A stretch of 62,082 nt of DNA, from contig JAFXZC010000013.1 of the NCBI GenBank assembly GCA_017541445.1, positions 1 to 62,082 of the forward strand, read 5' to 3'. A program made the position numbers and the translations under genes. The notes under the pieces were generated by a model that saw nothing but the letters and a program-made list of their open reading frames with translations, was not told the DNA's origin and did no database searches. The stretch comes from Bacilli bacterium (GTDB lineage Bacteria; Bacillota_I; Bacilli_A; RF39; UBA660). Of this stretch, positions 19,213 to 27,097 are shown one piece after another. Position 1 is the first letter of the stretch. The number at the start of each line of letters is the position of its first letter.

Positions 19213-20299
19213 AATGTATTTGCTTTCTATTAATACTATCTAAATAAGCACCCATACTCTCTAAAGGAGTAATACCTAAATCTATAATAAAATTATAATA
19301 TTGGTTAGGTTTTAAACCATTAACTTTCATTATTCTAACTAATTTATTTAAAGCTTCTTCATGATTAGTTTTATATAACATATATAATTCAACAGCTATT
19401 AAATAAGAAAATACATAATGTAAATTATCACTAATAACATTTTCAGCAGCAAAATCTATTAAAACATTATCATTAAATTCTCTATGAAGATATGCAATTA
19501 TTTCTTCATCATTATCAAATTTCTTTCTATTACGAATTAAATCAAATCTGATAGTATCAACACCAGCAGCAGTAACAGCATCTCTAAACATATGAACATA
19601 TGATTTATTAAGTTCTCTAACGTTAAATCCCATACTAGTAAGATAATCACCAGCTACTAATTCAAAGAATATAGGAGCAACTTCTTGTAAAGGATACTTA
19701 TTATTATCAAACATTTGATATCTATAAAAAGAATGATTCAAAACATGACCATATTCATGAATAAGATTAATATAATCAACTATATTCTTATTTAAATTAA
19801 CTGACACTAAAGTCATATCAGTACCATATAAAGGAAATGTTTGACCTTCATAAAAATCATCAGGTCTAGTTCTTTCAAATCTAACTCTTAAATTACCGTT
19901 TCTTTCATTATTTAATAATCTACTACCAAAATTACCTTTAATTCTACTAAAGAAATCTCTAGTAACAGTAATAACTTTATTCTTAGAAGTATCTACTTCT
20001 TGAAAAGGAGTAGGTTCTAAAGGCATATCGTAATAAAACCCAGTATAGAAATTTGTAATATCTCCTAAAAAATCACTAAAACGTCTATAGATATCTTTAT
20101 CATCATATAAACTTTGTAATAAACAAAAATAATATTCTTCTGTATCTGTATTACTAGGAGTAATATATTCCATAGCACTTTCAATACTAGCTATCATTTG
20201 ACTTATTTGATATCTTTCATGATCATTTCTAGAAATATTATATCTATTAATTAAACTATTTTTCTTTTCTAATAAGAATTTACAATCCCAAGCTCTCAT
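19202..20299 (-). CDS. HExxH metallopeptidase-like protein, second of three tandem paralogues
   Basis: The 365-residue protein has the zinc motif HEYGH (in NLIHEYGHVLNHSFY), with the third ligand Glu in LQEVAPIFFELVAG. This spacing and the HExGH form match oligoendopeptidase (M3/PepF-like) families, but the protein is shorter than usual M3 enzymes of ~600 residues. The C-terminal YLIAVELYMLYKTNHEEALNK is shared with its paralogues. It starts in an ATGA overlap with the gene upstream, with AGGAG as Shine-Dalgarno, and ends in TAG. Confidence 0.8.
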   Translation of the reverse strand: MRAWDCKFLLEKKNSLINRYNISRNDHERYQISQMIASIESAMEYITPSNTDTEEYYFCLLQSLYDDKDIYRRFSDFLGDITNFYTGFYYDMPLEPTPFQEVDTSKNKVITVTRDFFSRIKGNFGSRLLNNERNGNLRVRFERTRPDDFYEGQTFPLYGTDMTLVSVNLNKNIVDYINLIHEYGHVLNHSFYRYQMFDNNKYPLQEVAPIFFELVAGDYLTSMGFNVRELNKSYVHMFRDAVTAAGVDTIRFDLIRNRKKFDNDEEIIAYLHREFNDNVLIDFAAENVISDNLHYVFSYLIAVELYMLYKTNHEEALNKLVRIMKVNGLKPNQYYNFIIDLGITPLESMGAYLDSINRKQIHYGR

Positions 20300-21450
20300 A
20301 ATTTAACTCCTTTTCTTTCTAGTAATAAACTAAACTCATCTTTAAATATTCCTAATTCTTCAACCATACCATCTGTAAAAGGTACTAAAGACATATATTG
20401 AGCATTAATATCCATATTATTATTAACTAATAATAATTGTTTAAATAATCTTAAAGCTTCTTTTTTATCTCTTTTATAAATATGTAATAATTCTAAAGAA
20501 GTAGCTAAACTAGTAATATATATACCAACACTACCTATCTTAACATCTAAAGCAGTTTTAACATCATTTCTAGATATATCAAATTCATGCCTTAAATCAC
20601 CATAAAAATTTTTATTCATACGATAACCATTTTCAACCCATGCAGAACTAATAGGATCATGATGCATTAAAGAAGCTAATTCATCTAAAGTAGCAGCTAA
20701 AGAGCAAAAGAATTGATATAAATATTCATCTTTATCTTTACCTTGAAATCCTTCATAAAAAGCAACTAATTCAGGAAATATACTTGCAACTTCTTTGAAA
20801 TAATTAGGATTATCATTATAACAAATACGAGGATTCATTAAAAATTCTATTACATGACCACATTCATGAATAGTATCACAATATTTTTTTACACCATAAT
20901 TATTAACAATATTTACATAAAAGTCTTTAGGACCATCTATAAGAAAACATTCACTAGTATATTCACCATTAGGTGATGTAACAAAATCAAAAGAAGAATG
21001 TCTACGTTTATAAATGTGTTTAAAAACATCATATAAATCAGGATCTAATCTCTTATAAAAATCTCCAACCATACTTAAAGTTCTCTCATTACCAATATAA
21101 GAACCAGTATCCAAAGTAAAAGAAGGTTCTATTAGTTTTCTTTTATTAATTGCTTTTGTAGCATTAAAAGTAAAATCATCAACAATATCAACTCTATCAT
21201 AAACTTGTTCTACTAATGCATAAAAACATCTTTCAGTAAATACAGTATTAGTTAATTCTTGAATTTTTTCATTTAAAGAAGGTTCTCTAGTAGGGAGAGC
21301 CTCATTAACAAATCTATGAACTATTTCTAAAGTTTCACCATATACTCTAGTATAATAAAATTTTTCTTCCAAAGAAGAGGATTTATCAACAATTCTTTTA
21401 AGTCTTTCTAAAGATTTTCTTAAACTATCTACAGACCAACCATAACCCAT
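20296..21450 (-). CDS. HExxH metallopeptidase-like protein, first of three tandem paralogues
   Basis: The 384-residue protein is the first cistron of the operon. The zinc motif is HECGH (in DTIHECGHVIEFL), with the downstream Glu in FKEVASIFPELVAF. The late segment SLATSLELLHIYKRDKKEALR is shared with the other two. The N-terminal half is helical. There is no export signal. GGGGG precedes the start. A TTGACA box and a perfect 17-bp palindrome lie upstream, back to back with the promoter of the large RNA. It ends at TGA overlapping the next start, which supports TGA as a true stop in this genome. Confidence 0.8.
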   Translation of the reverse strand: MGYGWSVDSLRKSLERLKRIVDKSSSLEEKFYYTRVYGETLEIVHRFVNEALPTREPSLNEKIQELTNTVFTERCFYALVEQVYDRVDIVDDFTFNATKAINKRKLIEPSFTLDTGSYIGNERTLSMVGDFYKRLDPDLYDVFKHIYKRRHSSFDFVTSPNGEYTSECFLIDGPKDFYVNIVNNYGVKKYCDTIHECGHVIEFLMNPRICYNDNPNYFKEVASIFPELVAFYEGFQGKDKDEYLYQFFCSLAATLDELASLMHHDPISSAWVENGYRMNKNFYGDLRHEFDISRNDVKTALDVKIGSVGIYITSLATSLELLHIYKRDKKEALRLFKQLLLVNNNMDINAQYMSLVPFTDGMVEELGIFKDEFSLLLERKGVKL

Positions 21451-21472
21451 AATAAAACCCCCTTAATTAATA

Positions 21473-21489
21473 TTAGTAATATATACTAA
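21473..21489. promoter_or_regulatory. Palindromic operator candidate upstream of the metallopeptidase operon
   Basis: TTAGTA-ATATA-TACTAA is a perfect inverted repeat. It overlaps the likely -10 region of a minus-strand promoter whose -35 would be TTGACA (minus strand, around 21509-21514). A dimeric regulator could bind here. Confidence 0.45.
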
Positions 21490-21524
21490 CATATTACAAA
21501 AAAATGTCAAATATTAAAAATCAA

Positions 21525-21553
21525 TTGACTACAATATTAAAAGAGTATATAAT
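21525..21553 (+). promoter_or_regulatory. Strong sigma-A promoter of the large non-coding RNA
   Basis: TTGACT and a perfect TATAAT are separated by exactly 17 bases. Transcription should begin near 21560. No open reading frame follows. Confidence 0.82.
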
Positions 21554-21559
21554 TACAAT

Positions 21560-22415
21560 AGTAGGAGGTATATGATAGATAGGCAATCTTGAAATGGATT
21601 AACATTTCTATATACACTATTGAAGAAATAGGTATATATATTAATCTGTATAACATGTATATGGTTATGAAACATATATTTGTATATTAATACTGAGTAT
21701 TAAGACCAAGCAGATTAAATTCCAATCGTGGATACGCGATTGATGAACGTATAGTTATGAATGTACGTTGTCCTTTCTATTATGGATCACTAATAGGTAT
21801 CTCATCACCTATTAGTTCATCGCTACCAAATACCAAATATATATTATTAGTGGTTAGCATTTCTCCACAACCTCGAAAGAGTGGTAATATATACGTGAAA
21901 TGATGAGTTAGCTTTCATACTAGCTTCTGTTAGTAATAACGGCAAGTATGTTATGCATCTTTATCCCTATATATGATTACATAATATAAACTAATTCCGC
22001 TTTTCACGATTAATTTGAAAAGCATTAAGGAATAAAATATGGAATCTAATTATAGAGAACACGTTTTAAAATTTTTAAAAAGAGTCTTAAACTTGTCTTG
22101 CAAGGGAACCAAGCAATCCAAAAGTTGAATGGAGAACATAAACTGATTAGCTGTCAGTCGTTCAAAATAAAATACTATATCGTAAGAGCTCATATAAATA
22201 TAATTTAGCGATGAAGTGGAGAACTCAACTTAAAAAAGTTAAACGCCAGGTGTATGACGAATGAAACATATAAAATTATATTGTTATTTAAGCTATTAAT
22301 AATATAATTTATTTATGAAGATTATCAAAATAATCAGTCATAAAATCGTTTGGCTAGAGAAAATTTAAAAACAATAAATGCAATTTTATAAGGAACGATT
22401 AATGTTCCTTTTTTG
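21560..22415 (+). ncRNA. Large structured non-coding RNA, about 855 nt, family not assigned
   Basis: There is no credible coding frame between the consensus promoter and a T-run terminator. G+C is locally higher than in flanking spacers. Perfect local helices are abundant: 21591-21596/21603-21608, 21609-21615/21632-21638, 21687-21693/21697-21703, 21723-21728/21737-21742, 21746-21751/21764-21769, 21789-21798/21807-21816 (10 bp), 21838-21846/21885-21893, 21916-21921/21945-21950 enclosing 21927-21932/21937-21942 capped by GTAA, 21994-22005/22017-22033, 22142-22146/22154-22158, 22273-22282/22301-22310 (10 bp) and 22312-22325/22330-22344. GNRA-type loops occur (GAAA at 21875, GTAA at 21933). Size and ornateness recall GOLLD, ROOL or OLE RNAs; the length is closest to GOLLD, but I could not recognise a diagnostic consensus. 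It diverges from the metallopeptidase operon and lies upstream of nrdD. Confidence 0.78.
22390..22415 (+). terminator. Terminator of the large RNA
   Basis: AAGGAAC pairs with GTTCCTT around GATTAAT, followed directly by TTTT. Confidence 0.85.
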
Positions 22416-22439
22416 TTGTCAAAAAATATGAAAAAATAC

Positions 22440-22814
22440 TTGTAAAAAAACTATAATGTAATATAATTATAATATGTGTTATAAGAAACTAAATGGTATC
22501 ATTTATTTCTTTTTATTTGCCTTAAAATCTTTAAAAACAAAATTTTGTAAAATTTTTAAATTTTCAAAAAGTTAAAAAATGTAAAACGAACACTATTTTT
22601 TAAAAAACTTAATTATTTGGCATATATACGCCAAATAATGATATTTTTAATAAAAATATAAAAAGCAAAATTTGCCTTAAAAACTTAAAAAAATAAAAAT
22701 TTTAAATTTTACAAAAATCACATTTTTTACATTTTTCAAAAAAATAATATTTACTTTTATATAATAGTAGAATACAATTAAATTAGGAAAAGGTAGAAGG
22801 AGAGTTTTTATATT
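22440..22814 (+). promoter_or_regulatory. AT-rich leader and promoter region of nrdD
   Basis: A promoter-like TTGTAA, 16 bases, TATAAT (22440-22467) would give a leader of about 340 nt. A second TATAAT at 22760-22765 lacks a clear -35. Two imperfect direct copies beginning TTGCCTTAAAA (22517 and 22672) flank a 28-bp palindrome. The rest is A/T tracts. Shine-Dalgarno AAGGAG is at about 22797-22802. No known riboswitch or NrdR-box pair was recognised. Confidence 0.5.
22612..22639. promoter_or_regulatory. 28-bp palindrome in the nrdD leader
   Basis: ATTATTTGGC and GCCAAATAAT are perfect inverted 10-bp arms around ATATATAC. It could be an operator or an RNA hairpin; there is no T run, so it is not a terminator. 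Confidence 0.55.
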
Positions 22815-25139
22815 ATGGCAAACACTAAAGAAGAATCTTTTGCACACTTATTAGTAGTCAAAAGAGATGGCAAGAAAGTAGAATTTAAGCCAAAAAAAAT
22901 CGCAATAGCAATTAAAAAAGGTTTCGATGATGTTATCGAATCATCAAGAATTGATGATGTAGAGACCGATGACAAATACACAGAAGCCGATATGCAAAAA
23001 GTATTTCATGATGTACTTGAAAAAATAGAAAAAGAATACAAAGATAAAGACAAAATAAAGATTGAAGCAATTCAAGACTTAATAGAAGAATCTTTACAAA
23101 GAAATAAATATGATGATGTATACAAAGCATTCTCAGAATATAGAGAAAAAAGAGCACAATCAAGAGAAGCATTCTATGAAGATAAAAGAGCACATAAGTT
23201 CTTAAAAACATTAGAAGGCTTAGCACTTAAAAGTGCAGCAGAAGATGATGCTAAAAGAGAAAATGGTAATATTGACGGAAACTCAGCAATGGGAACAATG
23301 TTACAATTTGGATCTAATGTATCAAAAGAATTTGCTAAAGCATATTTGATGAAAAAGAAATTTGCTGATGCACATGATGAAGGCGATATACATATTCATG
23401 ATATGGATTTCTTAGCAATGGGAACAACTACTTGTTTACAAATAGATTTAAATAAACTATTTAAAGGTGGATTCTCAACAGGACATGGATATCTAAGAGA
23501 ACCAAATGATATTATGAGTTATTCAGCATTAGCTGCAATAGCAATTCAATCAAATCAAAATGATCAACATGGTGGACAATCAATACCATTATTTGATTAT
23601 TATTTAGCACCAGGAGTAGTTAAAACATTCAAAAAACAAATAAGAATGACTATTCAAGATTTATTAGATTATTCAGATTTTGCATCATTAATAGCAGAAA
23701 AAAGATTAGAAGATCTTATTAATAAGATAACTACTATTACAATTACACCTGAATATTTTGAAGAAGTATATAAAGATAATGAATCATTAAAAAGATTATT
23801 TACAATGGCTACAGAAAAAGCTGTTAAGAAAACAGATAAGATTACTTATCAAGCAATGGAAGCATTTATTCATAATTTAAATACAATGCATTCAAGAGCT
23901 GGAGCACAAGTACCATTCTCAAGTGTAAACTTCGGAACTGATGTATCAGCAGAAGGAAGAATGATTGTTAAGAATTATCTACTTGCAGTAGAAGCAGGAT
24001 TAGGACATAGTGAAACACCTATTTTCCCAATATCAATATTTAAGGTAAAAGAAGGAGTTAACTATAATCCAGAAGATCCTAACTATGATTTATTTAAATT
24101 ATCATGTAAGGTATCTGCTAAGAGATTATTCCCTAACTTTGAATTCTTAGATGCACCATATAACTTAAAATATTATGTACCAGGAAGACCTGAGACAGAA
24201 GTAGCTACAATGGGATGTAGAACAAGAGTTATAGGAAACGTAGCAGATCCAGATAGAGAAGTATCTCCAGGAAGAGGTAACTTATCATTCACAACTATCA
24301 ATTTAGTAAGATTAGGAATTAAACATGGAATTGTTGGTGCTATGGCACATAAGAAAGCAGATATGGATGGTTTCTATGAAGAACTAGATAATTTATTAGA
24401 ATTATGTAGAGATCAATTACTAGAAAGATATGAAATACAATGTAATAAAAGAGTATATAACTTCCCATTCTTAATGGGACAAGGAAACTGGTTAGATTCA
24501 GATAAATTAAAACCAAATGATAAATTAAAGAAGGTTTTAAAACATGGAACATTATCAATCGGATTCATTGGCCTAGCAGAATGTTTAAAAGCATTAATTG
24601 GTGAACATCATGGAGAATCAGCAAAAGCTCAAAAATTAGGATTAGAAATAATCGGACATATGAGACAAAAATGTGATGAATTCTCACAAGAATATAAACT
24701 AAACTTCACTTGTTTAGCAACACCAGCTGAAGGCTTAAGCGGAAGATTTACAAAAATAGATCAAGCAATATACGGTAAGATTGAAGGAGTAACAGATAGA
24801 GAATACTATACTAATTCATTCCATATACCAGTATATTACAATATATCAATAGCTAAGAAGATTAAACTAGAAGGACCATATCATGCATTAACAAATGCTG
24901 GTCATATTAGTTATATTGAATTAGATGGAGATGTAACAGAAAACATCGATGCATTTGAATCAGTAGTAAGAATGATGCATGATGCAGGTGTTGGATACGG
25001 AGCAATCAACCATCCAGTAGATAGAGACCCTGTTTGTGGATATGTTGGTGTAATCAAAGACGTATGTCCTGGATGTGGAAGAAGAGAAGGCGATCCTATT
25101 CCAGTAGAAGTATTAAAAAATTTAGAATTAAATAAATAA
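22815..25139 (+). CDS. nrdD: Anaerobic (class III) ribonucleoside-triphosphate reductase, main chain lacking the glycyl-radical tail
   Basis: The enzyme reduces NTPs to dNTPs without oxygen, with formate as reductant. Residues about 12-105 are an ATP-cone regulatory domain (VVKRDGKKVEFKPKKI). The barrel follows with TTTCLQIDL, HSRAGAQVPFSSVNFGTD and TMGCRTRV (about 464-471, probable thiyl-radical Cys). The C-terminus has a zinc-ribbon remnant, DPVCGYVGVIKDVCPGCG, with three Cys (Asp occupies the usual first Cys position). The protein then ends, whereas normal NrdD continues into the RVxGY glycyl-radical segment. That segment is on the next gene. At 774 residues it is otherwise full length. 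The activating enzyme NrdG is not in this window. Confidence 0.95.
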   Translation: MANTKEESFAHLLVVKRDGKKVEFKPKKIAIAIKKGFDDVIESSRIDDVETDDKYTEADMQKVFHDVLEKIEKEYKDKDKIKIEAIQDLIEESLQRNKYDDVYKAFSEYREKRAQSREAFYEDKRAHKFLKTLEGLALKSAAEDDAKRENGNIDGNSAMGTMLQFGSNVSKEFAKAYLMKKKFADAHDEGDIHIHDMDFLAMGTTTCLQIDLNKLFKGGFSTGHGYLREPNDIMSYSALAAIAIQSNQNDQHGGQSIPLFDYYLAPGVVKTFKKQIRMTIQDLLDYSDFASLIAEKRLEDLINKITTITITPEYFEEVYKDNESLKRLFTMATEKAVKKTDKITYQAMEAFIHNLNTMHSRAGAQVPFSSVNFGTDVSAEGRMIVKNYLLAVEAGLGHSETPIFPISIFKVKEGVNYNPEDPNYDLFKLSCKVSAKRLFPNFEFLDAPYNLKYYVPGRPETEVATMGCRTRVIGNVADPDREVSPGRGNLSFTTINLVRLGIKHGIVGAMAHKKADMDGFYEELDNLLELCRDQLLERYEIQCNKRVYNFPFLMGQGNWLDSDKLKPNDKLKKVLKHGTLSIGFIGLAECLKALIGEHHGESAKAQKLGLEIIGHMRQKCDEFSQEYKLNFTCLATPAEGLSGRFTKIDQAIYGKIEGVTDREYYTNSFHIPVYYNISIAKKIKLEGPYHALTNAGHISYIELDGDVTENIDAFESVVRMMHDAGVGYGAINHPVDRDPVCGYVGVIKDVCPGCGRREGDPIPVEVLKNLELNK

Positions 25140-25161
25140 GATAAGAAAGAGGTAAAAGGTT

Positions 25162-25347
25162 ATGAAAAAAGAAAATATTGAAAAAACTCCAGAGGTAAAG
25201 GTTGAAAGTAAAAAAACAGTAGGAGAGGGCGTAGGATTCGAAAGAATTAGAAGAATCACTGGCTATCTAGTTGGTACTGTTGAAAGATTCAACGATGGCA
25301 AAAGAGCAGAAGAAAGAGACAGAGTTAAACATACATTTGAAAAGTAA
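25162..25347 (+). CDS. Separate NrdD glycyl-radical tail peptide (61 residues)
   Basis: Residues about 29-59 (RRITGYLVGT then RFNDGKRAEERDRVKH) align with the last part of fused NrdD proteins, where E. coli has RRVCGYLG and NAGKQEEVKRRVKH. The Gly of RxxGY is the residue that carries the radical. The first ~25 residues are a polar, Lys/Glu-rich extension. The gene has its own AAAGAGG Shine-Dalgarno, lies 22 bases after nrdD in a different frame, and is followed by a terminator, so it is a true second subunit rather than a simple frameshift. It should dock into the NrdD barrel and be activated by NrdG, much as the spare-part peptide YfiD/GrcA does for pyruvate formate-lyase. Confidence 0.85.
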   Translation: MKKENIEKTPEVKVESKKTVGEGVGFERIRRITGYLVGTVERFNDGKRAEERDRVKHTFEK

Positions 25348-25368
25348 TCTAACGATTACTTTTTTTTA
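25341..25368 (+). terminator. Terminator of the nrdD operon
   Basis: AAAGTAATC pairs with GATTACTTT around TAAC, then a T run. Confidence 0.88.
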
Positions 25369-25414
25369 TTGATAAATATGCTATAATAAATATATAGTAA
25401 GAAGGGATAAAAAT

Positions 25415-26194
25415 ATGCAAGGATTAGTTAATTTTATCTTAAATAATATGCCATTAATAATATTTTGTACTATTGGCTATGTAATATATAAAACATATAA
25501 AGAATTAAAAGAATATGTCTCTAAAATTAATTATAATTTTGATAAAACCTTAAAAAAATATCTAGATGAAAAAATAAAAACAGCAAGAGAAGAAACAGAA
25601 ACTATTTTAAATGAATATAATAGAGAAGACGAAGTAGCAACAGAAATATCTAGATTATTAGCAATTATAGAAAAATGTGAAAAAGGAACAATTAATGAAA
25701 AAGTACAAGCATCTAATGCTGTTAATAAATTTAAATTAACTAAAAAAGTAGTAGAAAAATATCCTAATCTAGAAAAATTAAATAATATGAAAACCTTCAC
25801 AGATGCAGAAATAGAATCTAAAGATAACGGATTAGCTTTAGCAAGACAAGAATATAATACATTAGCATTTAGATATAATGAAAAATCTAGTGGTATAGTA
25901 GCTCAATTCTTATGTAAATTAGCTAAATTCCCAATAAGTTATACTATATTTGATGCACTAGAATCACAAAAATATGAACAAAATTTTGAAGTATTCCAAG
26001 AAGAAGAACCAACTGATATCGGATCATTAAGTGAATTAAATTTAGGAGAAGAAACAAAAGTAGATTTAAATGAAATTAAAAATAATGCAAAAAGAGAAGA
26101 TTTAAGAATTGATCATGCATCAGATATCTTAAAACCATCTTATACTGTAGAAAAATTAGAAGAAGAAGATTTTATTACAGAAGATACAAGATAA
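25415..26194 (+). CDS. LemA-like membrane-anchored coiled-coil protein
   Basis: One N-terminal membrane helix (about 8-26) is followed by long helices. KKVVEKYPNLEKLNNM, the ARQEYNTLAFRYNEK segment and the later KFPISYTIFDALESQKYEQNFEV match the C-terminal half of the LemA fold (YP.LK..., ...AR..YN...YN..., FP, F.....FE). A 60-residue acidic tail follows, which standard LemA lacks. LemA proteins are membrane-associated helical bundles of unclear function, often near TPM proteins, as at 9062 here. It ends in a bidirectional terminator. Confidence 0.72.
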   Translation: MQGLVNFILNNMPLIIFCTIGYVIYKTYKELKEYVSKINYNFDKTLKKYLDEKIKTAREETETILNEYNREDEVATEISRLLAIIEKCEKGTINEKVQASNAVNKFKLTKKVVEKYPNLEKLNNMKTFTDAEIESKDNGLALARQEYNTLAFRYNEKSSGIVAQFLCKLAKFPISYTIFDALESQKYEQNFEVFQEEEPTDIGSLSELNLGEETKVDLNEIKNNAKREDLRIDHASDILKPSYTVEKLEEEDFITEDTR

Positions 26195-26219
26195 AAGGAA
26201 CTATTTAGATAGTTCCTTT
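26194..26219. terminator. Bidirectional terminator
   Basis: AAAGGAACTA pairs with TAGTTCCTTT around TTTAGA between convergent genes. Confidence 0.85.
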
Positions 26220-26530
26220 AATTTGTCATATTGTTTATACATATATTGAACACCGTTCTCCAAAAAGAAATAATGTTTAATATAAAATACTAAGAAAGTT
26301 AAAAGTATTAAAGCAATAATACCAAAATATATCCATAAACAAGTAATAAATAAGAATATTAAAGCAACAATACCATAAAATAAAGTAACTAATAAATGAA
26401 TAAGTCTTTCATGTTGAAAAAACCCTATTTTAATTAAATGTTCTTTTATAAAATTATCTATATCTTTAAACTCTTTCTTATTAATATAATCATCTACATA
26501 TTTAATATAATCTTTCATATATATTTTCAT
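26201..26530 (-). CDS. Small two-helix membrane protein
   Basis: Family not recognised. MKIYMKDYIK is chosen as start from its spacing to GGTGA. The ~109-residue product has a soluble N-terminal ~45 residues, two adjacent membrane helices (about 48-90), and a short charged tail. It diverges from the gene at 26588 across under 60 bases. Confidence 0.65.
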   Translation of the reverse strand: MKIYMKDYIKYVDDYINKKEFKDIDNFIKEHLIKIGFFQHERLIHLLVTLFYGIVALIFLFITCLWIYFGIIALILLTFLVFYIKHYFFLENGVQYMYKQYDKLKELSK

Positions 26531-26587
26531 ACAATTCACCAATACTATTATAATTCTTTTTATGCTATAATAAAAGTAGGTGATTAT

Positions 26588-27073
26588 ATGAGTATAAAAA
26601 AGAGGTATAATGTCTTAATATATTTGACTTTGTCCCTTGCACTAATATGTATAGCAGTAGGACTAATTAATAATGGAGGAAATAACACAGCTAATGCCAT
26701 AAAAGAACAAACACCAATGAAAGTAAGTACTGATCCATTACAAAAAACAAATAAAAAATTATTAATAAAAGATTATATGGATAAAATTCTAAAAGAAGAA
26801 GTTGATAATAAAATATTAACTAAAGAAATGATAGAAACATGGTATAAATATGACATTAATAATATAGAATATTATAAAAGTAAAACAATAACTAATGATA
26901 CATCGTTATATTTATATAAAGTAGAATTTAAAATATATAATCAAGGAGCAACTATACCAATAGAAAATGGTATAAAAGAAGGAACAGAATATATAACAAC
27001 AAACTTAATAGTAGATATAATATTTGATAATGAAACAGGTAGCTATGTAGTAGATAATATAGAACTACCATAA
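26588..27073 (+). CDS. Membrane-anchored or secreted hypothetical protein
   Basis: MSIKKRYNVLIYLTLSLALI is chosen as start because AGGTGAT precedes it; longer in-frame versions run into the divergent gene. One N-terminal hydrophobic segment (signal anchor, about 8-28) is followed by a soluble ~130-residue domain, helical first (KLLIKDYMDKILKEEVDNKI) and then beta-rich (TSLYLYKVEFKIYNQG). Family not recognised. Ends 24 bases before the next gene, so probably co-transcribed. Confidence 0.7.
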   Translation: MSIKKRYNVLIYLTLSLALICIAVGLINNGGNNTANAIKEQTPMKVSTDPLQKTNKKLLIKDYMDKILKEEVDNKILTKEMIETWYKYDINNIEYYKSKTITNDTSLYLYKVEFKIYNQGATIPIENGIKEGTEYITTNLIVDIIFDNETGSYVVDNIELP

Positions 27074-27097
27074 TAAAGAAAAGAAGGGAAAATAAAT

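Noticed and set aside
21560..22415. tmRNA, RNase P RNA, group I or group II intron
   Set aside because: No tRNA-like ends or tag frame, no RNase P core, no GTGYG start or domain V, and no intron-encoded protein were found.
22933..23226. Minus-strand frames within nrdD
   Set aside because: Hydrophobic antisense shadows of Lys/Glu-rich codons, with no start signals.
25139..25162. Sequencing frameshift splitting one nrdD gene
   Set aside because: The second gene has its own Shine-Dalgarno, start codon and ~25 residues of extra N-terminus not found in fused NrdD.
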